64,000 nt of DNA from an uncultured Alphaproteobacteria bacterium (GTDB taxonomy: Bacteria; Pseudomonadota; Alphaproteobacteria; CAAHEQ01; UBA3637), in NCBI GenBank assembly GCA_947627155.1, contig CANQUX010000007.1, positions 1 through 64,000 on the forward strand, in the 5' to 3' direction. How positions within the stretch are numbered: position 1 is the first letter of the stretch; each line of letters opens with the position of its first letter. The notes beneath the pieces are model-generated. The model worked only from the letters and a program-made list of their open reading frames with translations. It did not search any database and was not told where the DNA came from. Positions 17,403 to 27,866 of the stretch are shown here, one piece after another. A program made the position numbers and the translations under genes.

Positions 17403-20108
17403 ATGACACCAGAGCAAAAAGCAAGACTTAAAATTGATAATATGCTTAAAGATGCAGGTTGGAATATTGTAGATAGAATACACTACAATCCCAGTGTATC
17501 AGCAGTAGCCATAGAGGAGGGATTATTAAAAGGTAATCTAGAAGCGGATTACTTGTTATTCATAGAGGGTAAAGCTGTGGGTGTTTTAGAGGCTAAACGT
17601 GCAGAAAAGCGACTTGATGATGTGGTTGCTGGACAAGCTGAAAACTATACACACAAATTATTTGATTGGTATCAAACTTGGCAAAATCCGCTACCGTTGA
17701 TTTATTTGTCAAATGGTAATGAACTCATGTACAAATGCGATGAAACAGAAAATGAATATAAAACGATACAACGGATGCATACTCCAAAAGAGATTGCTAA
17801 AATATTAAACCTTCCTTCTTATTTTGCAGGATTACCTGTATTGCAGAAAAAAGGCTTAAGAGACTGCCAATATAAAGCAATTGAAGAATTGGAAAAGAGT
17901 TTGAGACAAGGATATAATAAAGCTTTAATGGTATTAGCTACAGGTTCCGGCAAGACCTATGCAGCATGTACGGCTGCATACAGATTCCTTTCATATACAC
18001 CGGCTAAAAAGATTTTATTCCTTGTTGATAGAAATAATTTAGGACTCCAGGCAGAAGGCGAATTTAGTTCTTATAAGCTTACAGAAACCGGTGATACCTT
18101 TAATTCAATTTATACAACAACAAGATTGCGATCGCAAAATATACCAACTGATGCTAATGTTATTATATCAACAATACAGAGATTGTTTTCAGCCATAACC
18201 GGTCAAGAAATAGATGATAGTGATGATGCCGAAGATTTAGACTTTGATTCGACTGTTGATGACAAGGAAATACAGTTAGGCGAAGACCTAAAGCTTCCCC
18301 CAAATTTCTTTGATTTTATCATTGTTGACGAATGTCATCGATCAATCTATGGAAAATGGAAAAAGGTATTAAATTACTTTTCTTCAGCAAGAATTATTGG
18401 TCTTACAGCTACTCCAACACCAGAAGCAGATGCATTTTTTCAAAAGCGCGTAATAAATTATACTCTTGAAAAGTCTATTGCAGATGGTGTCAATGTTGAC
18501 TACCGTATTTATAGAATAAAAACTAAGATTAGCGAAGAAGGCGGAATCATTCGTAAAGGTGAGAAATATACTGAGCACCCTAATTATAATCATAAAGAAA
18601 CAAAAATAATTGCTCCGGAAAATATTGATTTTAAAAAAGAAGAACTAAATAGATCGGTTATAGATTTGCCACAAATAAAATTGGTATTAGAAACGTATAA
18701 GAATGCAATTTATAAAGATATGTTTCCAAATAGAGAACCTGATTTGAAATATATACCAAAGACTTTAATCTTTGCTCAAAGTGATAAACATGCAGATAGC
18801 ATTATTCAAATGGTCAAAGAAGTGTTTCCCGATCAATCACCAAATTTCGTAAAGAAAATAACTTACTCTGCTGGTAATAGTAATGAACTTATCCGACAGT
18901 TAAGGAATGATAAGGATTTCAGAATCGCTGTTACTGTGACCTTGGTTGCGACAGGAACGGATGTAAAGCCATTGGAAGTTATAATTTTTATGCGTGATGT
19001 TAATTCCGAACCTCTTTATATCCAAATGAAAGGCCGAGGAGTGCGCACAATAGGTGATGAACAGCTTCGCAATGTAACTCCAAATGCCGATACAAAAGAT
19101 TTGTTTTATTTAATAGATGCCGTTGGTGTTACAGAACATGAGAAATTTATTCCAGAACCAATAGAACAAAGCATTAAAGTAAAGCATTTGAAAGAATTGC
19201 TTGAGGAAATTACACATGGTAATATTCTAGATGAATATCTTAAAAATTTAGCTGGAAAGATTTCTCGCATAAACAAAAAATCTTCATCCGAACAACGGCA
19301 AAAATTCTTTACAATGTCTAATATTGAGATGAAACAAATTGCTCTTAATTTTTATGAAGCCATAGAAAATAAAAAACTTCCACCATTCGAGAATATAAAT
19401 AAACCAAATATAGAAAGAAAGCAATTGGTTGCATGTTTGGCAGAACATCCTGATGCACGTGAATATCTAATTAAATTAAATGCAGGCTTTATTAAAATAA
19501 TTACTGAAGGTGAAGATCAATTAATCTATAAAGGATTTTCAACAGAAGAAGCAAAGCAAATCACTTCAGATTTTGAAGCATATTTAAAAGAAAATAAAGA
19601 TAAAATAGAAGCCTTAAAAATCATTTATAATGATATCAGAGAAGAAATTACTTATGATTTGTTAAAAGATTTATATGAAAAATTACAGGAACATAGCTCA
19701 AAATTCAAGATATCAACGCTATGGAATTCATACTCAATACTTGAACCAAAGTGTGTAACAAAATTTACTACAAGAGAACAAAGAGATGCCTTAACAAATT
19801 TAATTAATTTAGTGAGATATGCATTTAAAACCACCAAAGAACTACATGACTTTATTTCTATAATTTCTAGAAATTTTGAATTATGGTGCGGACAAAAACA
19901 GAGAATACACCCCTTGACAGATACTCAAAAAGAATTAGCATTAAGAATTGCTCAATATATAGCAACCAATGGTGCTTTAACAGTTGAAGAAATGCGTCAA
20001 GATACTTCACATATACAACTCTTAGCACAGTCTGAAAAAGAATTTGGTTCTATGGAAAATGTAGGCAATACCTTATCAACATTATCTAGATTTATATTAG
20101 CAGCGTAG
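17403..20108 (+). CDS. hsdR: Type I restriction enzyme, HsdR subunit
   Basis: A 901-residue motor and nuclease subunit. The N-terminal nuclease motif is visible as the acidic residue in NLEADYLLF followed by VLEAKR (E-x-K). The helicase part has Walker A ATGSGKT near residue 180, the DECH box (VDECHRSIYG) near 310, motif III LTATPT, and motif VI QMKGRGVRT. The long C-terminal helical region probably binds HsdM. Cleavage follows ATP-driven translocation after recognition by HsdS. It is the first gene of hsdR-hsdM-hsdS, 10 bp before hsdM. It appears intact. Confidence 0.95.
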   Translation: MTPEQKARLKIDNMLKDAGWNIVDRIHYNPSVSAVAIEEGLLKGNLEADYLLFIEGKAVGVLEAKRAEKRLDDVVAGQAENYTHKLFDWYQTWQNPLPLIYLSNGNELMYKCDETENEYKTIQRMHTPKEIAKILNLPSYFAGLPVLQKKGLRDCQYKAIEELEKSLRQGYNKALMVLATGSGKTYAACTAAYRFLSYTPAKKILFLVDRNNLGLQAEGEFSSYKLTETGDTFNSIYTTTRLRSQNIPTDANVIISTIQRLFSAITGQEIDDSDDAEDLDFDSTVDDKEIQLGEDLKLPPNFFDFIIVDECHRSIYGKWKKVLNYFSSARIIGLTATPTPEADAFFQKRVINYTLEKSIADGVNVDYRIYRIKTKISEEGGIIRKGEKYTEHPNYNHKETKIIAPENIDFKKEELNRSVIDLPQIKLVLETYKNAIYKDMFPNREPDLKYIPKTLIFAQSDKHADSIIQMVKEVFPDQSPNFVKKITYSAGNSNELIRQLRNDKDFRIAVTVTLVATGTDVKPLEVIIFMRDVNSEPLYIQMKGRGVRTIGDEQLRNVTPNADTKDLFYLIDAVGVTEHEKFIPEPIEQSIKVKHLKELLEEITHGNILDEYLKNLAGKISRINKKSSSEQRQKFFTMSNIEMKQIALNFYEAIENKKLPPFENINKPNIERKQLVACLAEHPDAREYLIKLNAGFIKIITEGEDQLIYKGFSTEEAKQITSDFEAYLKENKDKIEALKIIYNDIREEITYDLLKDLYEKLQEHSSKFKISTLWNSYSILEPKCVTKFTTREQRDALTNLINLVRYAFKTTKELHDFISIISRNFELWCGQKQRIHPLTDTQKELALRIAQYIATNGALTVEEMRQDTSHIQLLAQSEKEFGSMENVGNTLSTLSRFILAA

Positions 20109-20118
20109 GAGATACTAA

Positions 20119-21548
<1,430 letters not shown>

Positions 21549-21549
<1 letters not shown>

Positions 21550-23093
21550 TGGAAGCCTTAGATGCATTAAAACAAAGAATCTTATCCCTTGCTATTCAAG
21601 GAAAATTAGTTCCTCAAGACCCGAAAGACGAGTCTGCATCGGTATTGTTGGAGAGAATCAAAGCTGAGAAGGCGGAGCTTGTAAAGCAAGGAAAAATCAA
21701 GAAAGACAAACAAGAAAGTCGCATTTTTAAAGGTGATGATAACAAATATTATGAGAAGATAGGCTCAGAAACCAAAGATATCACCGACGAAATCCCATTT
21801 GAAATACCAGATAGTTGGGAATGGGTGAGACTAGGAAATATTGGTAATTGGAAAGCAGGTAGCACACCGAATAGAGTTAATTCAGCCTATTATAATGGTA
21901 ATATACCATGGCTTAAAACTGGTGATTTAAATGATGGTGTAATAAATAATGTTCCTGAATGTATTACAGAATTAGCCCTTAAAGAAACATCTTTAAGATT
22001 GAATCCAAAAGGTTCTGTTCTTATTGCAATGTATGGTGCAACTATTGGAAAAGTAGGTGTTCTTGATATTGAAAGCACAACTAATCAAGCCTGCTGTGCC
22101 TGTATTTGTTATCACAGTATATGGAATTGGTACCTATTTTATTATCTTTTAGCACAAAGGAGATATTTTGTCTCAAAGGGATTTGGAGGAGCACAGCCGA
22201 ATATATCAAGAGAGAAAATAATTGCAACACTTATTCCCCTACCACCATTATCGGAGCAGGAGCGGATAGTGAGTGAGATCGAGAGGATATTCAAGGAAAT
22301 AGAGGCCATAAAGGCCAATCAAGAGGAATTAAGTAAATTCAAGGAAGGGATAAAGAATAAGATACTTAACTTAGCTATACAGGGCAAATTGGTAGAACAA
22401 GACCCGAAAGACGAGCCGGCATCGGTATTGTTGGAGAGAATCAAAGCCGAGAAGGCGGAGCTTGTAAAGCAAGGGAAAATCAAGAAAGATAAACAAGAAA
22501 GTCGCATTTTTAAAGGTGCTGATAATCGTCATTATGAGCAGATAGGTTCAGAAATCAAAGATATCACCGATGAAATCCCATTCGATATTCCAAATTCATG
22601 GCAATGGTGCAGATTGGGAAGTATAATAAACTACGGAGAAACAAAAGCAGTAACATATTCTGAATGTAATAAAAATCTATGGTTATTAGATTTAGAAGAC
22701 ATTGAAAAAGATACCTCTTGTATATTAAAGAAAAATAGAATTCAAGATAAACCATTTAAAAGCACTAAAAAAACCTTTATAAAAGGTGATGTTTTATATA
22801 GTAAACTTCGACCTTATTTAAATAAAGTTATTGTTGCAGATGAAGATGGCATATGTACCTCCGAGATACTTCCTTTTAGAATATATTATGGTATAGTTCC
22901 AGAATATCTTCAATATTGCCTTAAATCCAAATACTTTTATGAATATGTAAATCGATTAACTTATGGTGTGAAAATGCCAAGATTAGGAACTGAAGATGGG
23001 AAAAAAGGTATGATTCCTCTAGCACCACTACGAGAACAATATAAAATTATAAAAATACTGTGTGAGGTATTAGAATTTATAAACCAGCTGTAA
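21549..23093 (+). CDS. hsdS: Type I specificity subunit HsdS (expressed copy with cassette A)
   Basis: A 514-residue specificity subunit with the usual two-fold layout: target-recognition domain (TRD) 1 at about residues 75-240, a central helix, and TRD2 at about 330-505. Each TRD is preceded by a near-identical segment (ADNRHYEQIGSEIKD or its cousin NKYYEKIGSETKD, then FDIPNSWQWCRL). A 14-bp dyad at 22522-22535 starts the second half. Three alternative second halves (B, C and D) lie downstream, starting at the same dyad. The end of the gene overlaps cassette B tail to tail by 17 bp. Inversion would replace TRD2 and so change the methylated sequence. Confidence 0.93.
21615..21840 (+). repeat. 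Direct repeat within hsdS (copy 1; copy 2 at 22398-22623)
   Basis: The two halves of hsdS share about 225 bp of strongly similar sequence, beginning at CAAGACCCGAAAGACGAG and running into the start of each TRD, offset by 783 bp (261 codons). This reflects the internal duplication normal for HsdS, but the nucleotide similarity here is high enough to allow homologous recombination that removes or swaps a TRD. Confidence 0.8.
22522..22535 (+). promoter_or_regulatory. Inversion site S1 (in hsdS)
   Basis: ATAAT-CGTC-ATTAT, two 5-bp inverted arms around a 4-bp centre. Similarity among the four cassettes starts here and runs about 100 bp downstream. The layout fits a tyrosine-recombinase crossover site. 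S1 is in plus orientation. Confidence 0.65.
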
Positions 23094-23660
23094 TTCTAAA
23101 GAGACTTGCAATTTTAAGCATAATGCGTATTTGCTCTTTAAATGGTGGTAAAGGAATTATTGTCTCTCTTACGAATTGTGAATTTATTCTTTGTTGTCCC
23201 GCTGTTCCTGTGAAGTTCTTTACGCCATTTATTATAAAATAATCAGTTTTGCATATAGCTAGAATATATTCAGGCATGATATTACAATATGGTCTTATTA
23301 TGTGTAATTCCGTAGTTCCTGCGCCTATTCCATTAGGTAAGTCCGAAAAAATAACAGATTTACGATTTTCAAAGCATGGTGTAATCTTTGCAACACTCAC
23401 ATCATTATTTGCGAAATGAGTAAATCCTTGCTTTATTTCACCCCATTTCCTTATAGTATAGGTGTGTTTATTTTGAAAACCATCTGATATCAAATTCATA
23501 GGAATAAAAGCAACCTCTAATTTATCATCTGCAGTATTTCTGGGATTTAGTTGGCAAATACTTCCCAATCTGCACCATTGCCATGAATTTGGAATATCGA
23601 ATGGGATTTCATCGGTGATATCTTTGATTTCTGAACCTATCTGCTCATAATGACGATTAT
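23077..23660 (-). pseudogene. Silent hsdS half-cassette B
   Basis: An inverted TRD2 cassette that begins at dyad S2 (23647-23660) and ends inside the tail of hsdS. Its first 100 bp look identical to the same part of cassette A, then it diverges completely (continuing CQLNPRNTADDKLEVAF). The frame is open through a start at 23673, but no ribosome site precedes it, so it is a store of specificity, not an expressed gene. Inversion between S1 and S2 would place it in frame in hsdS. Confidence 0.85.
23647..23660 (-). promoter_or_regulatory. Inversion site S2
   Basis: The same 14-bp dyad as S1 in opposite orientation (ATAAT-GACG-ATTAT as read on the plus strand), at the start of cassette B. Confidence 0.65.
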
Positions 23661-23727
23661 CATTTATAAACAATCCCTCAATTTGTGTTAAAATATAATC
23701 TCTTTTAACTTTATGAGGAGAATTTTA

Positions 23728-24534
23728 ATGAAAAAAGAATTTAAGCAATATTTATTAAATCAAAATCTTTCAAAAAATACAATAAACTCATACCTTTTTA
23801 CTTTTAATCAACTGAATAAAATGTATGACATATCTTATCTGACAAAGAAAAAATTATTGGATTATAAAATGTTTTTAATTGAGAATTATCGACCACAAAC
23901 GGTTAATCTGCGAATAAGAGGCGTTAATTGTTATTTGGAAAGCATTCAAAAGGAACAATATCGTTTATCGACAATTAAAGTTCAAACCAAAAATTACCTT
24001 GAAAATGTAATCAGCGAAGCTGACTATGAATATCTGAAAGGTAAATTAAAACGATATAATAAATTTTGGTATTTTGTTATCCGATTTATGGCAGCCACAG
24101 GTGCTCGTGTTAGTGAACTGGTACAAATCAAAGTAGAACATATTAAAATCGGATATTTAGACTTATATTCCAAAGGAGGGAAGCTTCGTAGAATATATAT
24201 TCCTATAAAGTTGCAAACAGAAGCATTAAAATGGTTAGAAGAAAGGAATATAAGTACAGGCTTTATATTTCTCAATCGATTTGGAGATAAAATAACACCG
24301 AGAGGTATTGCCGGCCAATTAAAGATTATAGCAGACAAATATGGTATTGATAAGAAAGTGATTTATCCGCATTCTTTCAGACATCGTTTTGCTAAAAATT
24401 TTTTGAGCAAATTTAATGATATATCCTTACTTGCTGATCTTATGGGACATGAAAGTATAGAAACCACGAGAATTTATTTGCGGCGAACAAGTACTGAGCA
24501 ACAAAAGATAGTGAATGAAATTATAGATTGGTAA
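23728..24534 (+). CDS. Tyrosine recombinase, putative hsdS invertase
   Basis: A full-length recombinase of about 268 residues. The N-terminal SAM-like domain (LNQNLSKNTINSYLFTF) is followed by the catalytic box: Arg in TGARVSELVQIKV, Lys near GGKLRRIYIP, HSFRHRFAKNFL, GHES and the nucleophile in TTRIYLRR. The start at 23728 is preferred because AGGAGA lies upstream; the frame begins 15 bp earlier. A TATAAT at 23694-23699 may be its -10. Lying between the two cassette pairs, it is the likely enzyme that inverts the hsdS halves, as in other phase-variable type I systems. Confidence 0.88.
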   Translation: MKKEFKQYLLNQNLSKNTINSYLFTFNQLNKMYDISYLTKKKLLDYKMFLIENYRPQTVNLRIRGVNCYLESIQKEQYRLSTIKVQTKNYLENVISEADYEYLKGKLKRYNKFWYFVIRFMAATGARVSELVQIKVEHIKIGYLDLYSKGGKLRRIYIPIKLQTEALKWLEERNISTGFIFLNRFGDKITPRGIAGQLKIIADKYGIDKKVIYPHSFRHRFAKNFLSKFNDISLLADLMGHESIETTRIYLRRTSTEQQKIVNEIIDW

Positions 24535-24548
24535 ATTTTATTTTTCAC

Positions 24549-24651
24549 TTGACTTTTAGGTTTTTCTATGTTATATAATATTATAAATGGTCATCTACCA
24601 CGTGTAGAAAGACTTCTGAAGGTCGTCCTCTTGGGCGACTTTCACTTTTTT
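24549..24651 (+). ncRNA. Candidate small RNA gene with its own promoter and terminator
   Basis: TTGACT (24549-24554) and TATATAAT (24572-24579) form a promoter-like pair. The predicted RNA starts near 24586. It has a small hairpin (TCTAC and GTAGA arms, 24594-24608) and a strong 10-bp stem (24619-24628 with 24633-24642, loop TCTT) followed by CAC and six T residues. No reading frame of use fits. It runs convergently into the end of the 173-residue gene. It could simply be a terminator for the recombinase gene, but the promoter and the upstream hairpin argue for an RNA of about 65 nt. Confidence 0.5.
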
Positions 24652-25171
24652 AAATCTCTATTCTCGGGTCTGGAAATTCATGAGACTGCTGTTCAAAGCG
24701 ATAAATGGTACCTGGATTATTAGTACAATAAGAAGTAATTAATTGATATCCTTCTGGTTTCTTTTGCTTTCCTAAAATGACAACGAAATTATATTTTTGA
24801 GCCCATAAATAAATTCTATCTTCTACAAAAGATTTTCTGCCCTTTTTCTTTCTATGTGGTTTTATCCAACAAATTATATCAGATGATTGGTAATTCGTTA
24901 TAATTTTCGAAATCCAGTGAATTCTGCGACATCTCTCAAAATCAGGAAAACGTTCGCCATTTTTTTTCTTTTTCTCAAAATCTTGCGTTACCAAATGCCA
25001 AAAGCATTCATGTTTATTGTCGTATAAGGGATTAATACGACAGTGGACAGGTTTCCCAAAAAATGATAATTTACCAGAAATTTCGTTTAAATATACATCA
25101 TAAATATCGTTTATGCGTGTTGCATAGTTATTACAATTAATATCTAAAATTTCAGGAAGTTCTAAAATCAT
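24650..25171 (-). CDS. Small protein with possible RNase-toxin fold, partner of DUF3800
   Basis: A 173-residue basic protein. The C-terminal part, WAQKYNFVVILGKQ then YQLITSYCTNN, resembles the last strands of BECR-type nucleases (barnase, EndoU, colicin E5/D, RelE). Histidines and arginines in ECFWHLVT and RCRRIHWISKI could be catalytic. This is a weak, by-eye match. The start overlaps the DUF3800 stop (ATGA), so the two are co-expressed. The 3' end meets the terminator of the candidate small RNA on the other strand. Confidence 0.5.
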   Translation of the reverse strand: MILELPEILDINCNNYATRINDIYDVYLNEISGKLSFFGKPVHCRINPLYDNKHECFWHLVTQDFEKKKKNGERFPDFERCRRIHWISKIITNYQSSDIICWIKPHRKKKGRKSFVEDRIYLWAQKYNFVVILGKQKKPEGYQLITSYCTNNPGTIYRFEQQSHEFPDPRIEI

Positions 25172-25866
25172 TTATTACCATCCCAAAGAAATAAATTGAA
25201 TTTTTGATCAGAATATCTAGAATTTTTATCAAAACTTACACCAAGCATACATTCTATCTTGTTACATAGTTCCATTTTCGTTTGACTTGGCTGTACATTT
25301 ATTTCATTTATTCTATCTTTATACCCAATAGCACCAATTAAAAGATCGGCTAGTTGTAATAATTCAGATTCATGAGAACGAATTTGTTGCACATCTATAG
25401 CTTTATTTGTATAGTGCAAAATATTTTTTAATTTACACACTTTTTCGCAACCAATTGTATCTTTGATATCAATATAAATTTTATAATTTTTATATGGCTG
25501 TAGAATATGTCTCAACATGTTATAATACATTTTATAATACCATTCATTATGAGTCTGGCGAAATTTCTTATGATTGAGTTGTTTTTTATCTATAATTTTA
25601 ATTGCTCTAAACCGCAGACATTCTTCATTTACATATAAATCTATTAAATCTGCGTAAAAATCACATTTAGCAGGAGAAATCTTTGTCCATTTGATTTCCA
25701 TTTTACGATTCAAATTATGCTTTTCTTTCAATTGCCTTATTTTTAAGCTTATATCTCTAACTTTGCTAACAGGACATGATATTCCCCCAATGACCATTGA
25801 TTTATGATGGTCATTTTGTAAATGGCAAGATTCATCACAATATATGTTGATAGTAGGATTTTCCAT
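25168..25866 (-). CDS. DUF3800 family protein (RNase H-like fold)
   Basis: A 232-residue protein with the DUF3800 signature: INIYCDESCH at the N-terminus, a GGISCP strand, and ESELLQLADLLIGAIGY near the C-terminus. The acidic residues (the Asp-Glu of YCDES, the Glu of HESELLQ and the Asp of LADLL) fit an RNase H-like metal site. DUF3800 proteins often sit in mobile or defence-related clusters; their activity is little known. An AAAGGA ribosome site and an extended -10 (TGCTATAGT on the minus strand, 25905-25913) lie upstream. It is the first of a two-gene operon placed between the hsdS cassette pairs. Confidence 0.8.
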   Translation of the reverse strand: MENPTINIYCDESCHLQNDHHKSMVIGGISCPVSKVRDISLKIRQLKEKHNLNRKMEIKWTKISPAKCDFYADLIDLYVNEECLRFRAIKIIDKKQLNHKKFRQTHNEWYYKMYYNMLRHILQPYKNYKIYIDIKDTIGCEKVCKLKNILHYTNKAIDVQQIRSHESELLQLADLLIGAIGYKDRINEINVQPSQTKMELCNKIECMLGVSFDKNSRYSDQKFNLFLWDGNK

Positions 25867-25904
25867 ACTTATTCCTTTGATTAAAATTACAAATATTCTG
25901 GTAT

Positions 25905-25913
25905 ACTATAGCA
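25905..25913 (-). promoter_or_regulatory. Extended -10 promoter of the DUF3800 operon
   Basis: Read on the minus strand: TGC followed by TATAGT, with TTGAAT 15 bp further upstream as a weak -35. It lies about 40 bp before the ATG. Confidence 0.5.
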
Positions 25914-25955
25914 TATTTCTTAAAAATTCAAGAAAAATATGTTGTTAGCATACTA

Positions 25956-25969
25956 TAATCGTCATTATG
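25956..25969 (+). promoter_or_regulatory. Inversion site S3
   Basis: The same 14-bp dyad, plus orientation, at the start of cassette C. It is a direct repeat of S1, so recombination between them would delete about 3.4 kb, including the recombinase. Confidence 0.65.
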
Positions 25970-26514
25970 AGCAGATAGGCTCAGAAATCAAAGATATCAC
26001 CAATGAAATCCCTTTCGATATCCCAAATAACTGGGAATGGTGCAGATTGGGAAGCATTATAAATCTCACATCTGGAAGAGATTTAACACCAGATTGTTAT
26101 TCGGATATAGAAAAAAAAGATTGTGTTCCATACATCACAGGCGCAAGCAATATAGAAAATGAACAAGTCATAATAAATCGTTGGACATCAAAGCCTCAAA
26201 CTCTTGCCTACAAAGGTGATTTACTTTTAACCTGCAAAGGAACAGTTGGCTTGCTTGCGTTTTTACAGTGCGAAAAAGCTCATATTGCAAGGCAAATAAT
26301 GTCTATAAAACAATTTGCCTGCATTGATATGTTTTACCTCAAATATTTTGTTTTATCTTATATTGCAGAATTACAACATAAAGCCAAAAGTATGATTCCA
26401 GGCATATCAAGGGATGATATTTTACAAACATTATGCCCTATACCTCCTTTTAAAGAGCAGCATAGAATTGCGAAAAAGATAGAATCAATATTGAATGCTA
26501 TTGAAGATTTATAG
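25956..26514 (+). pseudogene. Silent hsdS half-cassette C
   Basis: A TRD2 cassette of about 185 codons starting at S3. After the shared segment (FDIPNNWEWCRLGSI) it encodes a different TRD (INLTSGRDLTPDCYS, later GISRDDILQTLCPIPPFKEQ). The frame is open from an ATG at 25939 but has no ribosome site, so it is probably unexpressed. It ends tail to tail with cassette D, overlapping by 6 bp. Its shared segment is closer to D than to A or B. Confidence 0.85.
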
Positions 26515-27684
26515 TTCATTAATAATCAAAAGAGCATTTTCTACTTTATTTGATATTCTGATTTGTTCGTTATATGGAGGTAAAGGTATTAAAAGGCTTT
26601 TTAATGCTTCACCATTAACATTTGGTTGGCCTGTTCCCATAGATTTTGCCTTTAGTTGTTTCCAATACATAGAAGATTCTAAAAACAATTTTATATAATC
26701 TTCACTAACATTAACAATAGGGATTAAACGAATTAAATATGAAGCAAACACGGATAGTCCGCAAATGTCTTTTATTATATAACTTTTACCGACAGTGCCA
26801 CCTGTCCTTGCAATTAGTATATCTTTCAAGGACAATTTATAATTAAGCAATTCTTTTTCAGATATTTCACAAAATGGGACATTATTCCAACATACCGAGT
26901 TGTTTTGAATATCTGTAATTCTTAATAGTTTAATATTTCCCTCTGATTTTGCAGATGCAGTATATCCGTAATGTATCTGTTTTGTTATATCGACCAATCT
27001 GCACCATTCCCAGCTATTTGGGATATCGAAAGGGATTTCATCGCTGATGTCTTTGACTTCAGAGCCGATCTGCTCATAATGACGATTATCATTAGTTATT
27101 ATGTCAAAGATATATAGGAATAAGCAGTTGTAATCTTTTAAAAAAATAACAAAAATAAATCTCATTAACACATTCGCTTGATCTTGTGTTTCTTTAATCA
27201 ATATCTCAATTTGTTCTCGGGTCAGCCCCCGGGAGGTAAAAATGTTTTCCAATCCTTTAATCCTTAAATTCGCCCAAAACAGCTTGTTTCGTAACTCTTC
27301 AGCTTCTTTTTCCAAATGCTCTATGCGTATGTTTGCCAAGTTAAGCTCTTTGGTTGCATATTCGGCTTTCGCTTCATAATATTCCTTCTCGTTCTTTAAA
27401 ACCTTTTTATCAATATTGTTCATATTCTCTATAATCGGAACAAATTCTTTATTCGTATAAATTAAATGACGACGTCCTTGTTTATCAAAATGTTTTTTCA
27501 AATACCCCAGCTTAATCAGTTTGGCAACGGCTTTCCGGGCGGTGTCCGGCTGAATATCAATGCACTTGGCTATGTTTTCATTATTTCCGAAGAAAGTCGG
27601 ATGTCTTTCATTGCCGGTACGGAATTTTATCAATTGAATAATCATTCTTTCTGTAACGGATAGTTCTGATTTGCATTTTGTCAT
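26509..27684 (-). CDS. Chimera: replication-initiator-like HTH protein joined to hsdS cassette D
   Basis: A 391-residue open frame in two parts. Residues 1 to about 170 form a winged-helix domain (TERMIIQLIKFRTGNE, DTARKAVAKLIKLGYLKK) plus a coiled coil, as in plasmid replication initiators or HTH regulators. After a hydrophobic stretch, the frame runs through dyad S4 (27076-27089) into an hsdS second half (NRHYEQIGSEVKD, IPNSWEWCRL, then a fourth TRD). The join at the dyad suggests the recombinase made it. The iteron array immediately upstream fits the initiator role. Whether the fused protein is made or works is unknown. Confidence 0.75.
   Translation of the reverse strand: MTKCKSELSVTERMIIQLIKFRTGNERHPTFFGNNENIAKCIDIQPDTARKAVAKLIKLGYLKKHFDKQGRRHLIYTNKEFVPIIENMNNIDKKVLKNEKEYYEAKAEYATKELNLANIRIEHLEKEAEELRNKLFWANLRIKGLENIFTSRGLTREQIEILIKETQDQANVLMRFIFVIFLKDYNCLFLYIFDIITNDNRHYEQIGSEVKDISDEIPFDIPNSWEWCRLVDITKQIHYGYTASAKSEGNIKLLRITDIQNNSVCWNNVPFCEISEKELLNYKLSLKDILIARTGGTVGKSYIIKDICGLSVFASYLIRLIPIVNVSEDYIKLFLESSMYWKQLKAKSMGTGQPNVNGEALKSLLIPLPPYNEQIRISNKVENALLIINEL
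27076..27089 (-). promoter_or_regulatory. Inversion site S4
   Basis: The fourth copy of the 14-bp dyad, in minus orientation, at the junction between the initiator-like frame and cassette D. Inversion between S1 and S4 would flip about 4.6 kb, including the recombinase and the DUF3800 operon. Confidence 0.65.
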
Positions 27685-27735
27685 GATGTATCCTTGTGTT
27701 ATAAAATCAAAAATTATCTTGCAAAATCTACCGTT

Positions 27736-27866
27736 GGCATCTATATCTGCCCTTTGGCATTGATATCCGAATATTCGGTGATTTTGGCATTGATATCCGC
27801 TTTGCCTGTCACGTATATCCGGTTAAAGCGGCATTGATATCCGCATATTGTGGCATTGATATCCGC
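27736..27866. repeat. Iteron array next to the initiator-like gene
   Basis: The core GGCATTGATATCCG occurs at 27756, 27786, 27830 and 27852. A degenerate copy occurs at 27808 and another at 27736 (GGCATCTATATCTGC). From 27786 to 27852 the period is exactly 22 bp, two helical turns. Such arrays upstream of a rep gene are typical of plasmid origins bound by the initiator. They could also serve only as operators for autoregulation. Confidence 0.8.

Noticed and set aside
23713-24534. XerC/XerD housekeeping role for the recombinase between hsdS cassettes
   Set aside because: A standard XerD is present at 35910, and the location among inverted dyads argues for a local invertase.
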